64,000 bases of DNA from Allomuricauda sp. (GTDB taxonomy: Bacteria > Bacteroidota > Bacteroidia > Flavobacteriales > Flavobacteriaceae): contig RHLF01000001.1 in NCBI GenBank assembly GCA_003712125.1, positions 992,001 to 1,056,000 of the forward strand. Direction: 5' to 3'. Made by a program: the position numbers and the translations under genes. Numbering within the stretch: position 1 is the stretch's first letter; the number at the start of each line of letters is the position of its first letter. Below are positions 56,148 to 64,000 of this stretch, piece by piece. Below the pieces are notes generated by a model that saw only the letters and a list, made by a program, of their open reading frames with translations, ran no database searches and had not been told where the DNA came from.

Positions 56148-56609
56148 ATGAAACAGCTTTTTCACATCACCCAACAGAACCGAAAAATATTGCACCGGTA
56201 CCTGACCCATACGCCAGAAGAAATCTTGTTCGAAGTGCCCAAAGGATTTAATAATAACATCTGGTGGAATATTGCCCACGTAGTAGTGACCCAGCAAAAA
56301 TTGGTATATGGCTTAAGCGGATTGCCCTTACAGCTTTCACAAGAATTGGTAAGTCGGTATGAGAAGGGTACTTTTCCATCGGGTAGACCTGAAAAAACTG
56401 AAATCCAAGAAATTTCTGAGTTGCTGTTTGCTCTTCACGATAGAACGGTCGAAGATTATGAAAAGAAAATTTTTGAGGGATTTAAGCCCTATATGACCAC
56501 CCCCAAAGTGGAACTAAAATCGGTCGAAGATGCGATTGCCTTTAATGTATTTCATGAAGGATTGCACCTCGGTTCGATTATGGCACTTAGCCGAGCTGTT
56601 ACCAGCTAA
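56148..56609 (+). CDS. DinB-like (YfiT/DUF664) protein
   Basis: NIWWNIAHVVVTQQKLVYGLSGLPL ... VFHEGLHLGSIMALSRAV. Confidence 0.85.
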   Translation: MKQLFHITQQNRKILHRYLTHTPEEILFEVPKGFNNNIWWNIAHVVVTQQKLVYGLSGLPLQLSQELVSRYEKGTFPSGRPEKTEIQEISELLFALHDRTVEDYEKKIFEGFKPYMTTPKVELKSVEDAIAFNVFHEGLHLGSIMALSRAVTS

Positions 56610-57349
56610 GGTGCAACCTTAAATTTAAGATAGGCGTTCGCCTTTTCAAAAGGAACGGTCAACATAATGGGCCCATCTGCATAGGAGGCCACTTCGTATT
56701 GATTGTATAGAAGTTGGATGCCCGCTTCGGTATAGCCTATATTTTCTGAAAGATGAAATTGATCACCATTGAACATGAACCCTGTGGCATTGATATTTTG
56801 TTCGCTGGGGATCCCTTCCTTTTCGCGGAACAGCTGTTGGGCCAAGGCTTCAAAACCCTCATAATTTGAAAACAACTGTGGGTTGTCAAGTTCGTTGCCG
56901 GCTTCCTTTTCAAAATTCAAAAAAGTAGTTGACCCATAACCATGGGCTCCCCCGGTAAAGACATAAGAATTGAGTTGGATGGTGATAAAGTTTTTATCCT
57001 CGTATCGCACTTCACCATCAATCTCGGCTTCCCAAGCCGTAGCCTCATCACCAAACTTTTGTTGCAGGTCTTGATAGCTACTGGTAAAGGATTGCATCGC
57101 TTCTTCAATTGAGCTGACATCTTCGGCCCCCTCAAATTTTAGGGTATAGATCAATTCTTCACTGATGGATCTATTTATGGCCATGGCCACTTGGGTTTCA
57201 TCTAGGGCGTGCGGAACGGCAATCTTGATTTTTGGGCAATTGGGACATGCCTTATGGTTCAATTGGGAGCTTTCGAAAGTAAGTTTGTACTCCCTTTTAC
57301 AACCAAGGCAAAGAATCAATAATAAAAGTAAGGGGATAACTTTTTTCAT
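56606..57349 (-). CDS. DUF3298/DUF4163 domain lipoprotein
   Basis: Lipobox LLLILCLGCKRE; VFTGGAHGYGSTTFLNFEKEAG...LSENIGYTEAGIQLLYNQYEVASYADGPIMLTVPFE. Confidence 0.85.
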   Translation of the reverse strand: MKKVIPLLLLLILCLGCKREYKLTFESSQLNHKACPNCPKIKIAVPHALDETQVAMAINRSISEELIYTLKFEGAEDVSSIEEAMQSFTSSYQDLQQKFGDEATAWEAEIDGEVRYEDKNFITIQLNSYVFTGGAHGYGSTTFLNFEKEAGNELDNPQLFSNYEGFEALAQQLFREKEGIPSEQNINATGFMFNGDQFHLSENIGYTEAGIQLLYNQYEVASYADGPIMLTVPFEKANAYLKFKVAP

Positions 57350-57409
57350 ACGGATATTTGAGTCGGTACAAAAATAGCATTCCATACCTTTGCTGCCAGA
57401 ATTTAAGAT

Positions 57410-58564
57410 ATGAGCACGAAAGATTTAAAATTTAATAGCAAAACAATTCATGGGGGTCAAGCACCTGATAAGGCCTATGGCGCTGTGATGCCCCCCATAT
57501 ATCAAACCTCCACCTATGCGCAATCGACGCCCGGAGGTCACCAAGGATTCGAGTATTCACGCAGTGGAAACCCGACAAGGGCAGCGCTGGAAAGTGCATT
57601 GGCGAGCATCGAAAATGGGAATTACGGACTTGCCTTCGCCAGTGGTCTTTCAGCAATGGATGCGGTCATAAAATTGCTCAATCCAGGAGATGAGGTGGTT
57701 TCTACCAATGACCTGTACGGAGGGAGCTATCGATTGTTTAAGCAAATCTTTGAGAAATATGGCATTGCTTTTCATTTCGTGGGAATGGAAAACATCGCGG
57801 CCATAGAAGAAAAAATCAATGACAAGACAAAGTTGATATGGGTGGAAACACCTACCAACCCTATGATGAATGTCATTGACCTAAAAGCCGTTTCTGCCTT
57901 GGCAAAAGCGCACAACCTGCTCTTGGCCGTTGACAATACCTTTGCCTCTCCCTATCTCCAGCGGCCGTTGGACCTAGGGGCTGACATCGTTATGCATTCG
58001 GCGACCAAATTTCTAGGGGGCCATAGTGATGTGGTCGTTGGGGCCTTGGTGGTCAAAGATAAAGAGTTGGCCGACCAGCTTTATTTTATACAAAACGCCA
58101 GTGGTGCCGTATGTGGTCCGATGGATAGTTTTTTGACCCTTCGCGGGATCAAAACACTGCACGTACGTATGCAGCGCCATTGTGAAAATGGGGAAGCCGT
58201 AGCTAATTATTTAAAAAACCACCCAAAGATTGAAAAAGTATATTGGCCCGGTTTTGAAGATCACCCCAACCATGATGTGGCTAAGAGTCAGATGGATGGT
58301 TTTGGAGGTATGATTTCCTTTATTCCCAAAGGCAGTTCCTTTGAGGAGGCCATTAAAATTGTGGAGAAGTTAAAGGTATTTACCTTGGCTGAATCCCTTG
58401 GGGGCGTGGAAAGTTTGGCCGGACATCCCGCTAGCATGACGCACGCCAGCATTCCTAAGGCGGAGCGCGAGAAAAGCGGCGTGGTAGATTCTTTGATACG
58501 ATTGAGCGTGGGTATTGAGGACGCTGACGATTTGATAGCTGACCTTGAACAGGCCATAGGGTAA
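57410..58564 (+). CDS. metB: Cystathionine gamma-synthase / lyase family PLP enzyme
   Basis: [62 protein letters not shown]. Confidence 0.92.
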   Translation: MSTKDLKFNSKTIHGGQAPDKAYGAVMPPIYQTSTYAQSTPGGHQGFEYSRSGNPTRAALESALASIENGNYGLAFASGLSAMDAVIKLLNPGDEVVSTNDLYGGSYRLFKQIFEKYGIAFHFVGMENIAAIEEKINDKTKLIWVETPTNPMMNVIDLKAVSALAKAHNLLLAVDNTFASPYLQRPLDLGADIVMHSATKFLGGHSDVVVGALVVKDKELADQLYFIQNASGAVCGPMDSFLTLRGIKTLHVRMQRHCENGEAVANYLKNHPKIEKVYWPGFEDHPNHDVAKSQMDGFGGMISFIPKGSSFEEAIKIVEKLKVFTLAESLGGVESLAGHPASMTHASIPKAEREKSGVVDSLIRLSVGIEDADDLIADLEQAIG

Positions 58565-58598
58565 CCGTTTTTAAAATATTTTTAAAAATCAAGGCATT

Positions 58599-58623
58599 AA
58601 ATTATGTAAATAACATAATTTTG
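58599..58623 (+). promoter_or_regulatory. gdhA promoter region: inverted repeat overlapping a TAATTTTG -7-like element
   Basis: AAATTATGT-AAATA-ACATAATTT perfect 9-bp arms; TAATTTTG at 58616-58623. Confidence 0.55.
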
Positions 58624-58656
58624 CCCTCAAATTAATAATTCAATAATTCACTGCAC

Positions 58657-60012
58657 ATGTCCAAATCCACGGAAGAAAAAATCAAAGCGTTTATGGATGA
58701 GGTCAAGACCCGAAATGGTCATGAACCTGAATTCATCCAAGCGGTACAAGAAGTTGCCGAAACCGTTATTCCTTACATTGTAGATCAAGATATATACCAC
58801 GGAAAAAATATCTTGTTGCGAATGGTTGAACCCGAACGACTATTGTCGTTTCGAGTGGCATGGGTTGATGACGATGGCGAAATCCACGTTAACCGAGGGT
58901 ATCGAATCCAAATGAATTCTGCAATCGGACCTTACAAGGGGGGACTGCGGTTTCACCCTACCGTAAATGCCAGTGTTTTGAAATTTTTGGCCTTTGAACA
59001 GGTATTTAAAAACAGCTTAACGACCCTACCAATGGGTGGTGGTAAAGGGGGGTCTGATTTTAACCCCAAAGGCAAATCTGATGATGAGGTCATGCGATTT
59101 TGTCATGCTTTCATGTTGGAACTTTGCAGGCATATAGGTCCCAATACGGATGTACCTGCTGGAGATATAGGTGTGGGTGCGCGTGAGATAGGATTCCTTT
59201 TTGGGGCATATAAGAAAATCAGAAATGAATTTACTGGGGTGTTGACCGGCAAGGGTATTTCATGGGGTGGTTCTCTTATTCGGCCTGAAGCTACTGGGTA
59301 CGGAACGGTTTACTTCGCCGATAGCATGTTAAAGACCAAAAATGATTCCTTCAAGGATAAAAAGGTGGTTATTTCAGGGTCGGGTAATGTGGCCCAGTTT
59401 GCCGCTGAGAAAGTATTGCAGTTGGGCGGTAAGGTATTGACCTTATCTGATTCAGGCGGATATATTTATGACAAAGATGGTGTAGATGCGGAAAAGTTGG
59501 AATGGGTGATGGATCTGAAGAACAACAAACGCGGAAGAATTTCCGAATATGCGAAGCAATATCCCAATGCCGAATACCATAAGGGTAAAAAGCCATGGGA
59601 AGTGCCTTGTGATGTGGCCCTGCCATGTGCCACGCAAAATGAACTTGATGGCGAAGCCGCTGCCACGCTACTAAAAAATGGTTGTATTGCGGTTTCAGAA
59701 GGGGCGAATATGCCTTCAACACCAGAAGCCATTCATGCGTTTCATGAAGCCAGGATTTTATTTGCACCAGGGAAGGCATCCAATGCCGGAGGGGTAGCTA
59801 CTTCAGGTTTGGAAATGTCCCAGAATTCACTTCGAATCAGTTGGACCAGAGAAGAAGTTGATGACCGTCTTAAGGCCATTATGAACGATATCCATAACTC
59901 CTGTATTGAATATGGAAAAGAGGAAGATGGCTATTGCAATTATGTCAAGGGAGCCAATATTGCCGGCTTTGTGAAGGTGGCCGATGCCATGCTGGCACAG
60001 GGGGTAATCTAA
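58657..60012 (+). CDS. gdhA: NADP-specific glutamate dehydrogenase
   Basis: GYRIQMNSAIGPYKGGLRFHPTVNASVLKFLAFEQVFKNSLTTLPMGGGKGGSDF, DVPAGDIGVGAREIGFLFGAYK. Confidence 0.97.
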   Translation: MSKSTEEKIKAFMDEVKTRNGHEPEFIQAVQEVAETVIPYIVDQDIYHGKNILLRMVEPERLLSFRVAWVDDDGEIHVNRGYRIQMNSAIGPYKGGLRFHPTVNASVLKFLAFEQVFKNSLTTLPMGGGKGGSDFNPKGKSDDEVMRFCHAFMLELCRHIGPNTDVPAGDIGVGAREIGFLFGAYKKIRNEFTGVLTGKGISWGGSLIRPEATGYGTVYFADSMLKTKNDSFKDKKVVISGSGNVAQFAAEKVLQLGGKVLTLSDSGGYIYDKDGVDAEKLEWVMDLKNNKRGRISEYAKQYPNAEYHKGKKPWEVPCDVALPCATQNELDGEAAATLLKNGCIAVSEGANMPSTPEAIHAFHEARILFAPGKASNAGGVATSGLEMSQNSLRISWTREEVDDRLKAIMNDIHNSCIEYGKEEDGYCNYVKGANIAGFVKVADAMLAQGVI

Positions 60013-60031
60013 AAATAATTAAAAGGATATT

Positions 60032-60071
60032 AAACCCGTCTGGTTTCAAACCAGACGGGTTTTTATTTTTG
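60032..60071 (+). terminator. Rho-independent terminator downstream of gdhA
   Basis: AAACCCGTCTGGTTT / AAACCAGACGGGTTT perfect 15-bp arms followed by TTTTATTTTT. Confidence 0.93.
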
Positions 60072-60075
60072 CACT

Positions 60076-60795
60076 ATGCAGGTACACACCAAAGCCATTG
60101 TGCTTTCTTCCATAAAATATGGAGACACCAGTCTTATTGTCAAGGCCTTTACCGAAGTCGATGGGGTAAAGTCGTACCTGCTCAAGGGTATCCTTTCAAC
60201 AAAAAAGGGGAAATTGAAACCCGCCCTGTTTCAACCTTTGACCCAACTCGAATTAGTGGCCAATCATAAGAACAAAGGCACTTTGGAGACGATTCGGGAG
60301 GCCAAGGTGATACACCCCTACAAGAGCCTGCATAACGATATCGTCAAGAACAGCATGGTGCTGTTTTTGGCGGAAATGTTGACCCATTCCATAAGGGAAG
60401 AACAAGAAGACAAATCGCTTTACAATTATTTGGAATACAGCTTTATCTGGTTGGATGCGAATGACAACAGCTCCAACTTCCATCTACTCTTTCTACTGAA
60501 TTTAACCAAGTATTTGGGCTTTTATCCTGATGATTCAAATACCAAAGGAGATTATTTTGACTTACAAGAGGGGTGTTTTAGAACGGTGCCAAATTTGAAC
60601 CCCATGGTTGAAAAAGGAGAAGTTCAGCTTTTAAAACACCTTTTGGGCATAAATTTTGATGCACTGATAGGGATAAAAACAACCAAAACCAACCGACAGG
60701 AACTATTGAAAAAGGTCATTCTGTATTTTCAGCTACATTTGCACGGATTCAGAAAACCCAGGTCCTTGGCGGTTTTAAATGCAGTGTTCAACTAA
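60076..60795 (+). CDS. recO: DNA repair protein RecO
   Basis: TKAIVLSSIKYGDTSLIVKAFTEVDGVKSYLLKGI; RecO OB-fold start pattern. Confidence 0.93.
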   Translation: MQVHTKAIVLSSIKYGDTSLIVKAFTEVDGVKSYLLKGILSTKKGKLKPALFQPLTQLELVANHKNKGTLETIREAKVIHPYKSLHNDIVKNSMVLFLAEMLTHSIREEQEDKSLYNYLEYSFIWLDANDNSSNFHLLFLLNLTKYLGFYPDDSNTKGDYFDLQEGCFRTVPNLNPMVEKGEVQLLKHLLGINFDALIGIKTTKTNRQELLKKVILYFQLHLHGFRKPRSLAVLNAVFN

Positions 60796-63209
60796 TGCGC
60801 ATCGTTCTCTTCTTCCTTTTCCTGATAGGCTTTTTGGCTAGGGCTATAGCCCAAGAAGTGGTCGTATTGGACTTAGATACCGGAGTATCAGTGGTTAACG
60901 TTGCCGTTTTTAACCAAGACAAGTCAAAAACCGCAATCAGTGATTTGAACGGGCGTGCCGACCTAAGTGTTTTCGGAGACAATGAACTCATCATATTCAG
61001 GCATTTGAGTTATGAAGAGCATAGAACGACAAAGGCAAGATTGGCACGAAGGGGCAACAGATTGTACATGGGGCTTAAGGCCGAAGAGTTGGATGAAGTG
61101 GTCATGTCGGTTTCGAAGTGGCAACAGCAGCGCAAAGACATTCCCCAAAAAATAGCGTCTATTGATGCCCAGAGCATAGCTTTTGCAAACCCCCAAACTT
61201 CGGCGGATTTGTTGCAGAGCAGTGGTAAGGTATTCGTCCAAAAAAGTCAATTGGGTGGTGGGAGCCCAATGATACGAGGTTTTGCAACGAACCGGGTTTT
61301 GTTATCGGTAGATGGGGTGCGCATGAACAATGCCATTTTTAGGGGCGGTAACATTCAAAATGTGATCTCGATAGACCCCTTTACCATCAAAAATACCGAA
61401 GTTATTTTTGGGCCCGGATCGGTCATATATGGGAGCGACGCCATTGGGGGTGTAATGAATTTTTTCACCAAGGAGCCCCGATTTTCCTATACCGATAGCC
61501 TTACCGTTACAGGAAATGCCCAATATCGTTTTTCTTCGGCCAATTTAGAAAACACCTCACATTTAGAATTAAATCTTGGTCACCAAACATGGGCGTCATA
61601 CACCAGCTTTACCTACAATGATTTTGGTGACTTGACCATGGGATCTCATGGTCCTGAATCTTACTTGCGTGAAAATGTTGTGGTAAGAAGGGCAGGTGCG
61701 GATGTTTTAACACGCAACCAAGACCCAAAAAAGCAAGTCCCTACAGGATATGATCAAATCAATTTTCTGCAAAAGTTCAGGTACCGTCCTAATACCAATT
61801 GGACCTACGACTTGGGGCTATATTTTTCGGAGACTTCAGACTTTTCAAGATACGACCGTCTAATTAGACCCAACGATGCTGGTGACGGATTGCGTTCCGC
61901 CGAATGGTTCTATGGCCCACAGAAATGGTTTATGGGAAATTTTCAAATCACAAAAAAGGGCAAGAACAAGTTTTATGATGGTGTAAAATTAACCTCTTCC
62001 TATCAGTTTTTTGAAGAAAGCAGGAATAGTCGTGATTTTCAAAGTGCGATCAGGAATACCACTAAAGAACAGCTGAATGCCTTGGCACTCAACCTCGATT
62101 TTGAAAACCGAAAAATTGGGGACTTACGACTGTACTATGGTGCCGAATATATTTTTAATAAGGTGGGGTCGCAAGGCGATGATCTAAACATAGTTACCCA
62201 GCAGTCAATTCCTGCGGCGTCCCGATATCCCAATGGGGCCACATGGCAGACATTTGCTGGTTATATCAATGGGGAGTACAAATGGAGTCCAAATTTCACC
62301 CTTTTATCTGGGCTTAGATATAGTCAAGTTTGGGTAGATGCCCAATTTGAAAATACCTTTTTTCCCTTCCCATTTGATGAGGCAGATCTGATTACGGGTG
62401 CCCTGACCGGTAGTTTGGGATTCAGTTGGTTTCCGCGCGAAAACTTACAAGTAACCTTGAATGGTTCAACGGGGTTTCGAGCCCCAAACATTGATGATAT
62501 TGGAAAGGTATTTGATTCTGAACCAGGATCCGTGGTAGTACCCAATCCGGATTTAGAACCCGAATATGCATACAACCTTGATTTTGGCCTTCGCAAAAAT
62601 TTTAACGATAAAATTGTCGTCAAGGCCTCGACTTATTATACCTATCTCGTTGATGCCTTGGTGCGACGTGATTTTACCTTTAACGGTGCGTCAGAGATTG
62701 AATACAATGGTACTTTGAGCAATGTACAAGCCATTCAAAATGCGGCCAAAGCCTATGTGTATGGTTTCGAATTTGGAATGGAAGCCTTTATGAATGAACA
62801 TTGGTCGTTTTTGGGCAACCTAACGCTCTCAGAAGGGATAGAGGAAGATGACAGTGGTACCGACACCGCCGCTCGGCATGTTCCACCTACCTTTGCAGAT
62901 GCCCACATTATTTACAAGAACCAAAAACTAAAAGCTGATTTTTTTCTGAATTACAATGGGGAAATCGCTTTTGATGAGTTAGCCCTTTCTGAGCGTAACA
63001 AACCATTTATTTATGCTGAGGATACCAATGGAAACCCGTTTTCACCGTCATGGTACACCTTGAATCTGCGTACGCAATACCAGATATCCAATGCATTGAA
63101 GGTTTCAATGAATCTTGAAAATATTACCGATCAACGCTACCGAACCTACTCGTCGGGCATTGTAGCTTCTGGAATCAATTTAATTTTGGGATTGGGTTAC
63201 TTTTTTTAA
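60795..63209 (+). CDS. TonB-dependent outer-membrane receptor (hemoglobin/heme-receptor-like)
   Basis: Signal peptide; plug GGGSPMIRGFATNRVLLSVDGVRMNNAIFRGGNIQNV; C-terminal beta-barrel ending GINLILGLGYFF. Confidence 0.9.
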   Translation: MRIVLFFLFLIGFLARAIAQEVVVLDLDTGVSVVNVAVFNQDKSKTAISDLNGRADLSVFGDNELIIFRHLSYEEHRTTKARLARRGNRLYMGLKAEELDEVVMSVSKWQQQRKDIPQKIASIDAQSIAFANPQTSADLLQSSGKVFVQKSQLGGGSPMIRGFATNRVLLSVDGVRMNNAIFRGGNIQNVISIDPFTIKNTEVIFGPGSVIYGSDAIGGVMNFFTKEPRFSYTDSLTVTGNAQYRFSSANLENTSHLELNLGHQTWASYTSFTYNDFGDLTMGSHGPESYLRENVVVRRAGADVLTRNQDPKKQVPTGYDQINFLQKFRYRPNTNWTYDLGLYFSETSDFSRYDRLIRPNDAGDGLRSAEWFYGPQKWFMGNFQITKKGKNKFYDGVKLTSSYQFFEESRNSRDFQSAIRNTTKEQLNALALNLDFENRKIGDLRLYYGAEYIFNKVGSQGDDLNIVTQQSIPAASRYPNGATWQTFAGYINGEYKWSPNFTLLSGLRYSQVWVDAQFENTFFPFPFDEADLITGALTGSLGFSWFPRENLQVTLNGSTGFRAPNIDDIGKVFDSEPGSVVVPNPDLEPEYAYNLDFGLRKNFNDKIVVKASTYYTYLVDALVRRDFTFNGASEIEYNGTLSNVQAIQNAAKAYVYGFEFGMEAFMNEHWSFLGNLTLSEGIEEDDSGTDTAARHVPPTFADAHIIYKNQKLKADFFLNYNGEIAFDELALSERNKPFIYAEDTNGNPFSPSWYTLNLRTQYQISNALKVSMNLENITDQRYRTYSSGIVASGINLILGLGYFF

Positions 63210-63258
63210 AAACAATACCCCAACCTTTTCAGGCCAGGGCATCGTATGAAATTGTTTT

Positions 63259-63567
63259 TTAATTGTCGTCCGTTACTTCTTCTACCTCCTCAATAACTTC
63301 ATTCACTGCATCTTTAACATCATTGGCGGCTTCCTTGACATCCTCTTGGGCCTCCTTGATATCTTCACCAGCCTCTTTCATGGCATCCTTAATGTCTTCT
63401 CCGGCTTGTTTAATGTCTTCGCTAGCTTCCTTTAAATCTTCACTGGCCTCTTCCAAAGCATCACTGGTTTCTTCGGAAGCTTCATTTACCTTTTCTGCAC
63501 AACCTTCACAAGATTGAAACGCAAATACCAGTCCGGCCATGGCGAATACAAGAATTGTTTTTTTCAT
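63259..63567 (-). CDS. Heptad-repeat lipoprotein of unknown function
   Basis: Signal MKKTILVFAMAGLVFAFQSC; repeats EASEDLK/EASEDIK/QAGEDIK/EAGEDIK/EAQEDVK/EAANDVK. Confidence 0.75.
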   Translation of the reverse strand: MKKTILVFAMAGLVFAFQSCEGCAEKVNEASEETSDALEEASEDLKEASEDIKQAGEDIKDAMKEAGEDIKEAQEDVKEAANDVKDAVNEVIEEVEEVTDDN

Positions 63568-63703
63568 TTTTATGGATTTAGTGTTTCATCAAATATACAT
63601 AATTGAAAATGTGCTGTTTGATTCATAGAACTATGCTTATTACGTCGGATGTTACACTTAAATTTTTAATTTTGCAGACTTGTAAATTTAGAAGCGTAGC
63701 CGC

Positions 63704-64000
63704 ATGAAGTTTAAGGAATATAGGGGATTGGACTTGCCAAAGGTGGCCGAAGAGATTTTGGCCTATTGGAAGCAGCAGAACATTTTTGAAAAAAGTGTCT
63801 CTACCCGTGAAGGAAATGAAGGCTATGTGTTCTATGAAGGACCACCATCGGCCAACGGAATGCCGGGCATACATCATGTCATGGCCCGAACCATAAAAGA
63901 CATTTTTCCCCGCTACAAAACCATGAAAGGTTTTCAAGTAAAGCGAAAGGCGGGTTGGGACACGCATGGTCTGCCCATTGAGCTTGGTGTAGAAAAGGAA
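63704..64000 (+). CDS. ileS: Isoleucine--tRNA ligase (3'-truncated by window end)
   Basis: [32 protein letters not shown]...[54 protein letters not shown]; absent from the ORF track because no stop is in the window. Confidence 0.97.
   Translation, partial: MKFKEYRGLDLPKVAEEILAYWKQQNIFEKSVSTREGNEGYVFYEGPPSANGMPGIHHVMARTIKDIFPRYKTMKGFQVKRKAGWDTHGLPIELGVEKE

Noticed and set aside
63263-63517. 84-aa Ser/Thr-rich repetitive ORF on + strand
   Set aside because: Exact antisense of the heptad-repeat lipoprotein gene, which has a proper signal peptide.
1-64000. CRISPR arrays, tRNA/rRNA genes, transposons, prophage or large defence islands
   Set aside because: No spaced direct repeats, no tRNA-like cloverleafs or rRNA-like tracts noticed by eye, and no transposase, integrase or phage structural motifs in the translations. 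A tRNAscan/Infernal run would be decisive.

Overview
This 64 kb window is gene-dense bacterial chromosome. Gene content, AT-rich intergenic regions and repeated TAnnTTTG (-7-like) promoter motifs suggest a marine Flavobacteriaceae-type Bacteroidetes (inferred, not searched). It starts inside fabF and ends inside ileS. I saw no rRNA, tRNA, CRISPR, transposase or prophage genes. Main contents: fabF-rnc-pyk; a TetR / AraC / AhpD-like / cupredoxin-like block; dinB; pheS; a carbonic anhydrase-SulP pair; a complete eight-gene moxR-DUF58-bat operon; an AKR-SDR-AlbA_2 cluster; an amylosucrase-fructokinase pair; an OmpA-like / HhH pair; ALDH7-DUF1304-3-hydroxyanthranilate dioxygenase; tandem CAP-domain proteins; tail-to-tail glpD/gpsA; an AraC-controlled PhyH dioxygenase / SSS symporter / SDR / Dabb module; a second SulP; DinB/YciI/SnoaL/cytochrome c genes; an ArsR/DinB divergon; metB, gdhA, recO and a TonB-dependent receptor. 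No wholly new multi-gene system is obvious. The most interesting signals are regulatory or structural: a textbook intrinsic-terminator hairpin inside the 5' coding region of rnc; a structured, terminator-ended intergenic element near 32.7 kb; perfect inverted repeats upstream of the ArsR/DinB divergon, sulP2 and gdhA; an uncalled His/Cys-rich micro-ORF; and the uncharacterised PhyH-SSS-SDR-Dabb module. All family names come from reading the translations by eye, without database searches.
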